A stretch of DNA of 64,000 nucleotides. Source: Ancylostoma caninum (lineage: Eukaryota; Nematoda; Chromadorea; Rhabditida; Ancylostomatidae). The stretch covers positions 182,501-246,500 of the forward strand of contig JBAJFG010000366.1 of NCBI GenBank assembly GCA_037903475.1. Direction: 5' to 3'. Below are positions 22,690 to 33,719 of the stretch, piece after piece; positions within the stretch are counted from its first letter, which is position 1, and each line of letters starts with the position of its first letter. The translations under genes and the position numbers were made by a program. A model generated the notes under the pieces. That model had not been told where the DNA came from, made no database searches, and was given only the letters and a program-made list of their open reading frames with translations.

Positions 22690-25600
22690 TTGCACTGTAG
22701 AGCAGCATGGTGGAGATCCGTGTGCGACGTGAACGCTCTCTAGGCCCAGTGCAGCGGTGGTACCTGTCGCACTTCCCACATGCCGCACGTTCTCCTACTA
22801 GCATCCGTCCGAAAACTGAGCGCTTCTGCAGCCACGGAAGAAATTCCAGTTGTACACTCATGTATAGAAAAAGTGCGTCATTATAGGCCATTGTGACGCT
22901 TCGTGTGACCTAGTATGTAATTATTCAAATTTTCTGGATAACTCCTAACTTCCTCCCACTGCTCTCGAGATTTACGAAGGGTACGGACGCACGGACGCTG
23001 GGTGTACCAGGGTCGAATAATGACAGCTATTGTTATGCCGATGGAGTAGGAGTTCACTGTGGCTCTGCTGGAAAAGCCAGGATACGGGTTCGCGGATGGA
23101 GGAGGTGTGAGGAACACCAGCATTCTGATCTACCGAAGGGGGATGGGTCTGTTGGGGCCTGAAAGTTAAGGCAACTCCAGCATACAGGTTCCCGGTTTTA
23201 GGAGGGGGTGCGCTGTGGTCAAAAAATGTAGGAAACACCAAGATACGGGTTCACTGGTATAGGTGAGGCCCGCTTTCCTACACGTGCGAAGAAGGCCAAC
23301 ATATGGGTCTACTGTGACCAAAACTGTGGGAATGACAGCATACGGTTATACTGACGGAGTAGGGGTTCACTCTGGCTCTGCTGGAAAAGCCAGGATATGG
23401 GTTCGCGGACGGAGGAGGGGTTCGACGTGGCTCAGGTGTGAGGAATGCCAGGATTCGGGTATGAGGATAATGCACGAAACGAAAACAAGCAGCAGATCCA
23501 AAAACTGAAATATAGAATTACCTATGGACGATGGGTCTGCTGTGGCCGAAAAGTGGGTGAATGACAGGAAACGGTTATGCCGATGGAGTAGGGGTCCGCT
23601 GTGGTCCGGGTGTGAGGAACGCCAGGATGTGAGTCCACCGAAGGGGGATGGATCTGTTGTGGCTCAGTATTGTGGTAAACGCCAGAATACGGGTCTACTT
23701 GGGATAGGTCTGCTGTTGCCGAAAAGTGTGGGAACAGCAGAATACGGTTATGCCGATGAAGTAATGGTCCGCTGTCACCGAATTGTTAGGAACGCCAAGA
23801 TACGGGTCTCCCTATGGCACATTGGTCTGCTGCGGCCTAAAAGTAAAGGGGAACTGCAGGATACGGGTTCGTGGATGTAGGAAGGGGTGCTCAGGTGGAA
23901 AAATTCCAGTAGATTACGCTTATTTTACGTGTATTTGTTTCGGAAATTTATTTCCGAAACAATTACACGTAAAATAAGCGTAATCCACTGGAATTTCGCA
24001 ATTTTTCTCGATTCCAGTGGATTCCACTGGAATTTACACGTAAAATAAGCGAAATCTACTGGAAACTGCAATTCGGGTAAATTCCAGTGGATTCCACTGG
24101 AATTTACACGGAAAATAAGCGAAATACACTGGAAACTGCAATTCGTGTAAATTCCAGTAGATTTCGTGTATTTTTCGTTTATTTTTCTGGTAAATTCATT
24201 TTTCACTAATTATTGCCGTTGCTTCTCCACCTTCCGAAATGGGTTATGCCTCAAAAAATTCCAAAAAATTCACTCATCATAACTACCAAAAAGCTTTGTA
24301 AATTTCTATGATGCATATAAATATACCATGCTAACATGAGAAATGTTCACCAGCGGAATCTACGGAGCACGTCAACTAGATGTACTGCATGAGTGATCTC
24401 GTTTCGGAATCGTACTCAAGGGTGGTCGATAATTCCACCTGCACCCGGAAATATTTGACGGAGTGCAGCAATTTTGCTCTGGGCCCACAGTGGCGCAACG
24501 CTGCGTGGCCGCCGACCCTGGCTGGAACTTGTCGCATCAGTTGATGTCGCAGCAATTTTCGCGTACTTTCCAGCAGAGTTCGCTTATTTTTCGGGCGGAA
24601 TTCGGGTAAATTCCAGTGGATTTCGCTTATTTTTCGGAGATTTACGTGTAATTTTCGGGCGAAATCGGGAAATATTTCGGCGAAAAATAAGCGAAATCTG
24701 CTCGAAAGCACCCGTAATCTACTGGAATTTTTCCACCTGAGTGCGTTGTGGTCTAAAAATGTGGGAAACGTCAAGATACGGGGTCGCGGCTATAAGAGAG
24801 GTCCATTGTGGTCCAGATACGAGGAACGCCAGAATATGGGTCTGCTGTCCGCTAAAAGTGTGGGAATGCTAGGATGCGGTTACGCCGATGGAGGAGAGGT
24901 CCCCTTTTACCCAACTGTGAAGAGCGAGATGATACTGGATCACGGATGGAGGAGGGGTCCGCTTTTGCCCAGCTGTGAATAACGTCAACATACGGATTCA
25001 CAGATGAAGAATGTGTTCGCTGTGGCCGATGTCTGAGGAACGCAAGAATGTGGGTCTACTGCTTTGGCCGAATGACGTGGGAAACGCCAAGGTGTAGGTT
25101 CCCTGATGGAGAAAGGAGCGCTTGCGCCCTCTAACTTGAAAAACGTGCTCGGATGCGGGTCTGCAGATGGAGGATTGCTCCAGTACAGTCCATTAGGTGG
25201 AAAAACGCTAGAATGCGTGTACGCCGATTGAGAATGGTGGGTCTGCTGCACATTATGGGTCCAGCGAAGGATGAAAGATGTCCTGGCGCCCTATAGTGTG
25301 GAAAACGCTAGGGAAAGGATCCACCGATAGAGGAGGAGTGCAGTGCGGTCCAATTATGAGAAACGTCAAGGCATGGTAACACCGATGTGCGCCGGCACTC
25401 AAATGGTATGAAAACACGACTTAGAGAAGGATGTTCGTAAGCATCCCGCAGCGATAAGAGTGGTACCAGCCTTACGCAGCGAGTCCACTTTCTTTGGAAG
25501 ACTATTGCAGCTGCAATTTGTGCATACCTTGTAATAGGTATGATTTGTTCCTCACTCTCTTCTGCACAACCAATTATTTCTGAAGCGACCTCCTCTATTT

Positions 25601-26072
25601 TCCCTTAGATGTCGAGGCAGGTCCTTATGCGTTGGAGCATTCCAACAACAATCTCAACTGGAATAACTTCGAATTCTCATTTACACTGTTTCGATTACAG
25701 CAAATAGTTGACAGCTGCAAGATTCATTTAAAGGATATTCTTGCGCAGACTTGAGGATGACTAGCCATGATAGGTCCATGGGCATTTAAGAAGTGCAGTG
25801 ACAACAAAGGAGGAATGTATCATTGCATCGGGAAGTGAATCTACATGGTGATGTGTGTTGAAGAGTGCTCGAGGAAGGCGCGGCCAAGAAGTCTGGGGCT
25901 GGTCAGTCAGCCAGACTGGTAGAATACACGCAACGCATAAGGAGAATTTAGTATTCAAACTCTATTAATTACTATTTTCGCTTCTATTTGAATTTGCCAA
26001 GGATTTCATATGTACGAAACTTTTGCACATACCTCAAATCGTTGCCCCACCCCCACTTCCTAGAGGCGCTAG
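22690..26072 (+). mobile_element. Helitron-like satellite-carrying copy, diverged (H2)
   Basis: It starts with a 5' region (about 22690-23040) also present at 62990-63300. A diverged 60-90-bp minisatellite follows (GGGTCTGCTGTGGCC, AACGCCAGGATACGGGT) to about 25420, then the 3' region shared with 59500-59930. It ends at a degenerate hairpin and CTAG (26069-26072) followed by T. It is interrupted by the foldback element at 23891-24740. No coding capacity was found. Confidence 0.6.
23891..24740. mobile_element. Foldback TIR element, 850 bp, with internal inverted subrepeats
   Basis: Perfect inverted ends of about 28 bp (TCAGGTGGAAAAATTCCAGT... at 23891-23918 and 24713-24740) with GTGC duplicated on both sides (23887-23890, 24741-24744). 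Near both ends the interior repeats AATTCCAGTGGATT, CCACTGGAATTT and TAAAATAAGCGAAAT in both orientations. No transposase is encoded. Inserted inside H2's minisatellite, so younger than it. Confidence 0.75.
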
Positions 26073-26765
26073 TTTAGTATAAATAATCTTACTCTATATA
26101 AAGCGCAGACCCGCCATCGCCGCGCGAGGGATGACAGGTCACGCTGTCATTGATCCATTCGCCTCGCCCCACCTCTTTTGCCCGCCGCCACGGGCTCAAT
26201 TGCGAAAATTGACACGCCCAATGGTATATGTATGTGTACAACATGGGAATCTTCAATTAGGACATCTAATTTGCAACGAAAACGGGATATCTTGGATCTT
26301 TGAAGCAGAATTGCAGAACCACTGATGAAGCGAGTGTGATTTCGCAATCAGAGTCGTGAATCATCCAAATACAGCAGAGTTGTACGGAAATTTTCGCTGC
26401 ACTCCTTCTAAAGCATTAGCTGGTAATAGCAATTGGAAATTAACAGTCAGGGGAACAAATGGTGCACTCCGTGAGCTTGATATTGTGCTTACAAGATAGG
26501 AATAGAACGTTTACGCAGTTTATTTCTGTTAAAAGCTAATTGTGCCCGAGCCATAACAATTTCGACTTTCAGCGCTATCCCAAATGAAAACGACTTGACC
26601 ACGTGAGGACCTGTGCTGCTACTCATACAAAGGACCATGTAGAAGCTCTTTATATTGAACATAAAAGATAAGAGTTAACCTCCAAACCGTTTAGGAGCTA
26701 CGCAGCTTCGCAGAAAATCACTGTCATCTGCGAAGCGCGGCGAAGCTGCGTTCTGCGGACAGTGA
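26073..26765. other. No gene seen
   Basis: About 690 bp between the Helitron-like end and the 73-bp minisatellite with short frames only. Confidence 0.5.
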
Positions 26766-27311
26766 GTTTACTTAGCCCGGAGGTAACGTAGCACACGGGT
26801 CCGAGTCAGAGCGTCGCGAAGGGGTTTTTTTTCAGACTTTACCTAGCCCGGAGGTAACGCGGCACGGGTCCGAGTCAGAGCGCCGCGAAGGGGTTCTTTT
26901 TTTCAGACTTTACCTAGCCCGGAGGTAACGTGGCTCGGGGTTCTTTTTTTCAGACTTTACCTAGCCCGTAACGTGGCACACGGGTCCGAGTCAGAGCGTC
27001 GCGAAGGGGTTCTTTTTTTCAGACTTTACCTAGCCCGTAGGTAACGTGGCACGGGTCCTAGTCAGAGCGCCGCGAAGGGGTTCTTTTTTTCAGACTTTAC
27101 CTAGCCCGGAGGTAACGCGGCACGGGTCCGAGTCAGAGCCCCGCGAAGGGGTTCTTTTTTTTCAGACTTTACCTAGCCCGGAGGTAACGTGGCACGAGTC
27201 CGAGTCAGAGCGCCGCGAAGGGGTTCTTTTTTTTTCAGACTTTACCTAGCCCGGAGGTAACGTGGCTCGGGGTTCTTTTTTTCAGACTTTACCTAGCCCG
27301 GAGGTAACGTG
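26766..27311 (+). repeat. 73-bp minisatellite, left block (BEL/Pao target)
   Basis: About seven to eight units of TTTACCTAGCCCGGAGGTAA, CGTGGCACACGGGTCCGAGT, CAGAGCGCCGCGAAGGGG and TTCTTTTTTTCAGAC. The array stops at the BEL/Pao 5' LTR and resumes after the 3' LTR at 39400, so it was a single array before insertion. Confidence 0.9.
27307..27311. repeat. 5-bp target-site duplication of BEL/Pao, left
   Basis: ACGTG, repeated at 39400-39404. BEL/Pao integrases typically duplicate about 5 bp. Confidence 0.85.
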
Positions 27312-27341
27312 TGTCATGACCTTTGGTCATGATGACTCATG
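27312..27341 (+). promoter_or_regulatory. LTR upstream motif cluster (TGACC-TTT-GGTCA and TGACTCA)
   Basis: The first 30 bp of the LTR hold the inverted repeat TCATGACC-TTT-GGTCATGA, which includes TGACCTTTG (a nuclear-receptor half-site arrangement), then TGACTCA at 27333-27339, a perfect AP-1-type site. Both are conserved in the 3' LTR. A regulatory role is inferred only. Confidence 0.4.
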
Positions 27342-27370
27342 CAAAAGACCTGCTCCTCCCACCAGCGGGG

Positions 27371-27378
27371 CATAAAAG
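27371..27378 (+). promoter_or_regulatory. LTR TATA-like box
   Basis: CATAAAAG about 60 bp from the LTR start. The same box is at 39150-39157 in the 3' LTR. Confidence 0.5.
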
Positions 27379-27554
27379 AGAAGGCGAGTCGGCCCCAGGG
27401 AGAGATCACGCTTATCTCCCATGGTCTCTCTGGGAAAAGAGTGTAAAGTAACATGATTGAAGGGCGGAAAGAGAGGGTAAACCAAGATGCCAAACAAAGG
27501 GTGATACAAGAGGAAATTCCTGTTCTTTACTGTAATGTGTGATACATGTTGTGT

Positions 27555-27560
27555 AATAAA
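27555..27560 (+). terminator. Polyadenylation signal in 5' LTR
   Basis: AATAAA about 60 bp before the LTR end. The copy at 39334-39339 would serve the element's own transcript. Confidence 0.55.
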
Positions 27561-27620
27561 TATTATAAAGGATAGTGTATTAGAACCACCATAAATCATT
27601 GGAAGTGATGCGTCCAAACA

Positions 27621-27638
27621 TGGTGCATCGGCCGGGAA
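27621..27638 (+). promoter_or_regulatory. Primer-binding site, tRNA-Gly
   Basis: TGGTGCATCGGCCGGGAA immediately follows the LTR. It is complementary to the 3' end, including CCA, of a tRNA-Gly whose acceptor ends in TTCCCGGCCGATGCA. Eighteen contiguous bases starting with TGG is the expected form of a reverse-transcription primer site. Confidence 0.85.
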
Positions 27639-28723
27639 TATGCAACCGGGAATATGTAACCGGGGAACTATGTAACCAGGAAATATTAGGAAAAGGGAAT
27701 TATCATTTAACTGTTGCTGCATAGCGGAATCCGTAGTATAAAAAATTGTTCAAAGCTACTATAAGGTAAAGCGTAATGGCTGAAAGGAGCAAGGAAATTA
27801 TTTCACTATACAATGAAACGCGGTTGCAGATCACGTACCCGACATGTCTGATCAACATGTCAATAACACCTCGGTGCAACATTGCGCGAGTACCCTACTT
27901 ATTTTTATCGTTTCTTCTTCCTTCATTATTTATTTTTTCATTTCATAGTCTCGCTCACTATTCGTAATTTACAGTGAAAATCGAAAATTCCAACAAAACG
28001 ACGTCGCTAAGCAATATCATAACCTACTGGAAATAAAAACTGTTGAATGAGGAAAAACCTGCTCATATCCGACAACCAAACCACTCTAGGCCTAACAACG
28101 ACCCAGAGCCACTACAAGGACACAGACCATACGTAAACCTTCCGTACTGACCATTAATACTGCCTTTCCCGCTTCAGTTGGAGTGGAAGAGCGTGACACG
28201 CTTAGAAATTCACCAGTGGCCGGTTATTTAGCGTCACCAAACGCTTACCAGTGTCCAAAGGAGAAAGGGGCACAGACCAAAACCAATTTCGCGCGAAATT
28301 TTACACCACAGAGACCAGCGAACTATCTTCACCTAACCTCTGTTCTGATCAGAAAGGCAAATGTCCTTACCATGATTTTGCACCATTGAACGCGTTATTC
28401 TCGTAAAATTCTCAACCCCCTGCAAAGGATTTCAAACATATGGATGGAATTTGCTCTTCAAGCGAAAATAGATGAAATTCTAGAATTCTAGATAAGCTTC
28501 TATAAACATTTTGTAAAGTGGAACGTCAACACCGAGATTTTCCCACCAAATGGTTGAAACCCCAGACAAACAGGAAAACAAAATGTAAACATCCTGTCAG
28601 AAGAATGAGTCATCACAACATTCCAGCAGATAATAAAACAAATATTTATACTTTAAACCACATATCTGATGATAACAGCCTATATAAACAGGATCGCAGG
28701 GCTCCAGCACACACTTCCATTGA
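27639..28723 (+). other. BEL/Pao leader; no ORF recognised
   Basis: About 1.1 kb between the primer site and gag with only short frames. It would be where a packaging signal and any splice donor lie, but I cannot point to either. Confidence 0.5.
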
Positions 28724-30180
28724 ATGGAGTCTTCAACGGCGACTGGATACTTTCACTCTTTCAATCTGAAAACGGCAAAACAGAAACTTACAAGGCAACT
28801 TAATGCTTTAGGAAACCTTATAGAAGAAACGGAGGAGTTCAGCAACCCATAGCAATTTCCAACCACAATCCCAGAGCTACAACAGTTCTTGACAACAAAG
28901 GCTCTACTCGTCAAGGAGCTAGGTAAAAGGCTCGAGATCCAAAAAGAGAAAATATGGGAATACTATTCCGAGTGCAACTGCACCATAGCAGAGATAATTG
29001 AATCAAACAAAGATATCGGAATGGAAATGGAAAGAAATTTTGACGAATACTGGGAAGAAAGAAAGAGAGAGGGACTCATGCAAACAACGACTGAGCTGTG
29101 CAGAAAGCTAGAGAAAAGACTGCTAGAGCTGCAGTGCCAAGAGGCATTTGTAAACCAAGAATTAGCAGTGAAATTCGCTAATCTGCAAACGGATGCAACC
29201 GGTTCGGCTCAACCTAACCCTTCAACACAAACGAATGAGCAAAGGTTGGGTGATAACTGGCCCACACTGGAAAGGAGGTTACTCGGTAATGAATTAAAGG
29301 TACCGGAATTCAATGGCAACGCAACAGAGTTTGATTCGTTCTGGGAATTATTTGAGGAACTAGTCCATAAGCAACCTTATTCGAACATTGAGAAACTTTC
29401 TATCCTAATCAACTGTTGCAAAGGGGATGCTGCAAGAGCAATAAAAATGATACCGCGTACCGGCGACTCATATGAAAGGGCTGTAGAACAATTAAAGAAA
29501 CAATATCAAGACCCAAGGCGCGTGACAATGTCAAGATAAAGAAACTTAAGTCAATGCGGCAATGTCGTGAAGATTCAAGATCGTTACGTGACAACTTGAA
29601 TGATGTACAAGCTGTTATCGGAACATTGCGAAAACAAGGCGAAGTCGTCGACACCACTCATATGTTGAGCATGGTACTCGACACGTTTTGTAAGAGAGTT
29701 TAAGTGGAAGTAATAAAAAAGGAATTCAACTCTAATAAAGAATGGAACATGTCGGAATTATTGGAAAATCTACCTGTTGTCGTGAGAAGAAGAGAGCACT
29801 TGGAAAGTAGAAAAGAGCACGACAACATTGAAGAAGTACCAGTATTCCATACCCGCTCCTATGGAGCATTGAAGTATACAGGGTGTGGAAGGAACCACAC
29901 ATTTTAGAACTGCACACAATACTGAACAATAGATGAGAAAATTGAACGACTTAAAGCCTTGTCCGCATGTTGGAAATGCTTCAGCCCTACCCATCGCTCC
30001 AATGCATGTAGAAAACGTAACTGTGCAGTGTGCAATGGCAACCACAGCGAAACAATATGTCGAAGAAGGCAGACATTTGCAACAACCCCTCTCCAGCATA
30101 GATTTGGGAGAAGAAACAGCCAGTCTCAGGAAAGAAGGAGCGGACAGAACCAACATTTCCACCGCCCGTTCGAAGAAGTA
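28724..30180 (+). pseudogene. gag: BEL/Pao gag, disrupted
   Basis: The start is placed at ATG 28724: the Gag-like helical N-terminus (LKTAKQKLTRQLNALGN) begins in this frame. An in-frame TAG lies at 28850-28852, after which the frame continues to 29536. The capsid-like DUF1759-type block follows (VPEFNGNATEFDSFWELF, LSILINCCKGDAARAI, about 29300-29500). A frameshift near 29515 and a stop near 29701 come next, and then two zinc knuckles (CWKCFSPTHRSNAC and CAVCNGNHSETIC, about 29970-30060). Gag would form the particle and bind RNA. At least three lesions prevent full-length product. Confidence 0.8.
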
Positions 30181-30245
30181 ACTTCCCTCCCCTACAGCAA
30201 CAAATTCAAAGAAGCAGAAGCGATCAACCAGTCTTCAGAAGACCT

Positions 30246-30884
30246 ATGGAAAATAGTATTCGCACCCGCAATAGTAGTTCTTCACGGTCACCATCGATCA
30301 ACACCAGACAAACGGTTCATCACCGGCGAGAGGCAAATACATCGCCTAGAGTCCGATTCTCGAGATCTGCTACCACGCCCCCACGACACAACCTCAACAT
30401 CAACGTAAACTTCTCCATAAACTCACACAACCACGACGTTGCCTTAAAGGCAGATAGAAACTCATGCAGCGACGACGAAGTCGAAGAAAGGGGAGATGCT
30501 CGCTTGATGATAGTACCATTATACATACAAAACAACACCAACGAGCAACTAGAACGAGTATTCGCCTTACTCGACTCGGCTCCAGACCAGTCGTTTATTT
30601 TCACACGACTAGTGAATCGCCTCATGTTGCAGTCTAGCTATCAAACTACTATAACAGTAACCACCTTTGAAGGACATGCTGAAAGAAAGAAAGTGAAGCG
30701 AGTTGAAACTCACTTGTACAAGGATTCAGGCCAGTGCATGGAAATTGAATTCCTCACACATGAAAAAATAATGCCTCGTCTTCATCTGGACGAGCTCAAC
30801 TCCAAAGACGAAGAAACCATTGAGGAACTATTCCCAGGAAAATCGGAAAGCTGTTCCCAACCAAAGTTGGACCCGACATCTTGA
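30246..30884 (+). pseudogene. pol: BEL/Pao aspartic protease region
   Basis: A 212-codon open stretch with the retropepsin-like motif VFALLDSAPDQSFI (DUF1758-type, the active-site Asp followed by Ser; usual family form is DSGS/DSGA) and downstream ITVTTFEG. It would cut the Gag-Pol polyprotein. The glycine after the Asp-Ser pair expected in many retropepsins is Ala here. It connects to gag upstream through other frames and ends at a TGA at 30882 before the RT frame begins. Confidence 0.65.
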
Positions 30885-30899
30885 TCGGAATTGACCACT

Positions 30900-32430
30900 T
30901 TGATGATGTAATGCAATTTGACGAAACCTATAACTCGGCTGCCGTCTGGGCTCTACATCGGCTCGACATTCTCCGGTCCCGTGCTTTCCGGCTTACCTCG
31001 AGGAAGCGGAGAAACACCTGAATATGACAATATTTACAACAGGGTAATCACAACGTATGTAACACATTCACAACACTCCAACCCAGATTATTCTAAATTG
31101 TGGAAACTACCGAGTGTTGGAACTGAGGATATAAGTAGTCAAGAAGAGAACCGCCAAATAGTCGAAAATTTTTACTCAAACATTGAAATCAAAAACGGGA
31201 AAATTTTCGTAAAATTCCCATGGAAAAGCAACAAAAATCGTCTTTCAGATAATTACCATCTTGCACTGAGCAGACTCCACTCATTGTTTAAAATGAAAAC
31301 GAAAAACCTCCAATGTTCGGACGAATACTGCGGAATCATTGAGGAACAGCTTCAGAGGCAAATAATCGAGGACGCAACCAATGATTCGGTAAGTGATAAC
31401 CCACGTTATTACATTCCGCATCAAGCGGCCATAAAAGCGGAAAGTACCACAACAAAAACACGCATTGTTCTCGATGCATCATCAAAAAGAAAAAGTGAAC
31501 TTAGCCTAAACGATGTAATTCACCAAGGGCCGCTGATACTACCAAACCTCTGCGGAATACTTTTAAGATCTCGGATTGGCTCCAAAATCATGATTGCGGA
31601 TGTTGAAAAAGCATTCCACATGATCTATTTACAAAAAAAGCAAACGCGATTCCGTGCGGTTTTTATGGCTAAAAGATGTCAATTCACCTCCAACAGCTGA
31701 TAACGTCAGAATTCTGCGTTTCTGTCGGCTCCCATTTGGAATCAACGCGTCTCCCTTTTTATTGGGAATTTCGATCAAGTACGGAATCGACCAACAGAAT
31801 GAGTTCAAGAAAGAAATTTATGAATAGCTAAGAACCAACCTCTACGTCGACAACGTCTTAATGAGAGATATTTCGACAGAGTCACTCATCGAAAAGTATA
31901 GAGCTTGCAAGAAAATCTTCACTAACATGTCAATGAACCTCAGACAATTTCTAACCAACGACAGAGACTGTAACAAACAAATCCCTTCGAATGACACCTC
32001 GCAAAGCAAATGTCCAAAGATTCTAGGAATTCCATGGAAGCCACTCGAAGATACTTTCACTTTAACATGTAAGATGATGTATGAAACAGCATCTACAAAA
32101 AGGACGGTGCTACAAGCCACTCATTCAACTTTCGATCCGCTTGGGTACTTTATCCCACTTCTTTTGCCAGCAAAAATATTCTTGCAAGATTTGTGGAAGC
32201 TGAACTATAACTAGGGCGACCCCCTGCCCGTTGAGAAAGACAACGCATGGCAAACAATATGTCTCAATGCGCACGGCTATACATAGCATTCCGATCCCTC
32301 GGATGATAACACGCGGAATGCAAGGCGACGAGCATGAGCTTCATACTTTTGTTGATGCATCGATACGATCACTAGCAGCAGCCGTGTACATGCGCACAAT
32401 CAATAGTCCACTAGAAATCAAGAGCTCACT
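30900..32430 (+). pseudogene. pol: BEL/Pao reverse transcriptase and start of RNase H
   Basis: The 30918-31700 frame carries the Pao-type RT N-terminus (ENFYSN, LALSRLHSLFK, YYIPHQAAIKAES, TKTRIVLDASSK) and the palm aspartate block IMIADVEKAFHMI. A frameshift near 31665 is followed by FCRLPFGINASPFLLG. A TAG at 31825-31827 sits just before catalytic YVDN (about 31842-31853). The thumb/connection follows to 32214, then after another break LHTFVDAS (about 32338-32361), the first RNase H aspartate. The reading is then cut by the TTAA element at 32436. Confidence 0.8.
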
Positions 32431-32435
32431 GTTAA

Positions 32436-32857
32436 AGGCAACACTCACGGAAATCTTTGGGTTGAAGATTTCGCGGTATATCGGGGTTTTTAGAGGCGAT
32501 GGACTCACTGTCAACGATGAAGTAGCGTGAAACACGCGAAAAACACAGAGAATGACGGGGGTATTTCATGTGTGTCCACAGCGCGGACGAGTGTTCCGTG
32601 ATGGGTCCCGCCACGGAACCCTGCAAATGGTACGAATTTCACAGACACGCCCCCGCTGAACCACATGCGCACACCCTGTCAACGGCGTTTGTTGGCGCGA
32701 CGGAACCCTAATGTCCAGAGCGGCTGATGTGTCCACGGCTGCATCTTCGCAGGTAGGCGGCCATTCAAGGTATTCGACTTACTGTTGCGATTGTCCAGCG
32801 GCCGGCTACATGGTAAGCGACTCATTTCAGAAGTGAAAATTTCCGTGAGTGCTGCCT
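32436..32857. mobile_element. TTAA-flanked TIR element (MITE) inside pol, 422 bp
   Basis: Ends AGGCAACACTCACGGAAAT and inverted ATTTCCGTGAGTGCTGCCT, bracketed by TTAA at 32432-32435 and 32858-32861. The interior matches the copy at 57884-58308 in the opposite orientation and the remnant at 39558-39858. TTAA duplication is the piggyBac-type signature, though the ends do not start with the common CCC. It carries no transposase. The pol coding sequence on the two sides is consistent with a single TTAA in the empty site. Confidence 0.85.
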
Positions 32858-32861
32858 TTAA

Positions 32862-33701
32862 TGGCAAGACAAAAATTGGCACCTCTGAAAGATAAAACAA
32901 CCAATTCCACGCCTAGAATTAACAGCGCTCCTTATCGGAATCCGGTTAACAGCATTCATATTGAAAGAAATTTCCATTCTAGTAAAGACCATTCGTATAT
33001 ACAGTGACTCCCAAGCTGTTCTTCACTGGATACAAACCGGTGACAAGAACGATACCTTTGTGGACAATCGTTGCAAAGAAATCCGGAACGAATTACAAGA
33101 ATGGAAAGATAAGGGAATTTGCACAAAACTTCATTACATAGCAACATCCAAAAAACCCGCAGATTGCGTCACTCGAGGGTTGACGAAATACCAAATGGCT
33201 GACCACGTATGGTGGCGAGGCCCTGAATTCCTGAGACAAAATCTCTGGCAATGGCCTACCCTCCCAGAGTTTCAGTGGCCTTGCAAAGAGAGCGAGCAAG
33301 ACGCTCGGAACATTTGTGACAAAGAAAATGTAACAGTCAATATCTCCACAACTAACGACATCAACAATCCCATATTCCAACACTTATCCTCTAACCTCAT
33401 TCAGAGCGAAAGAGTAATGAGCCTAGTTCTAAAATTCATAGCAGAAAAAGTGTATACAAAATTAGCGATTAAAACACAAAAAAGATTACTTCTAAACATA
33501 CCTGAACTCAAAGAAGTCTGCGCGGAACATCCACTAGCTCATATCGGCGTAAAAGACACACAAGCAGCTGAAAAAGTGTTGATTAAGTCAATGCAACGTG
33601 AAATCACACAAGAAGAAAATAAACAATGGAATAACTTGCAACTCTTCAAAGATGAGTCTGGAATCATTCCATGTAAGGGGAGATACAGGCAACTCACCTG
33701 A
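32862..33701 (+). pseudogene. pol: BEL/Pao RNase H C-terminal part and integrase linker
   Basis: Resumes after the TTAA element. IRIYSDSQAVLHWIQTG (about 33000-33045) holds a conserved RNase H aspartate, and then ADCVTRG and WWRGPEFLRQ mark the Pao-specific region before integrase. The frame runs to a stop at 33701, near the start of the integrase zinc-binding region, which continues in another frame (H...H...CIICKRW at about 33760-33900). Confidence 0.75.
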
Positions 33702-33719
33702 GCAGGGAAACATTGGAAC

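Larger units (their letters stand above)
27312..27620 (+). repeat. BEL/Pao 5' LTR
   Basis: 309 bp, TG...CA ends. It differs from the 3' LTR at about seven positions. It contains a TATA-like CATAAAAG at 27371-27378 and AATAAA at 27555-27560, giving a plausible U3-R-U5 layout. Confidence 0.95.
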
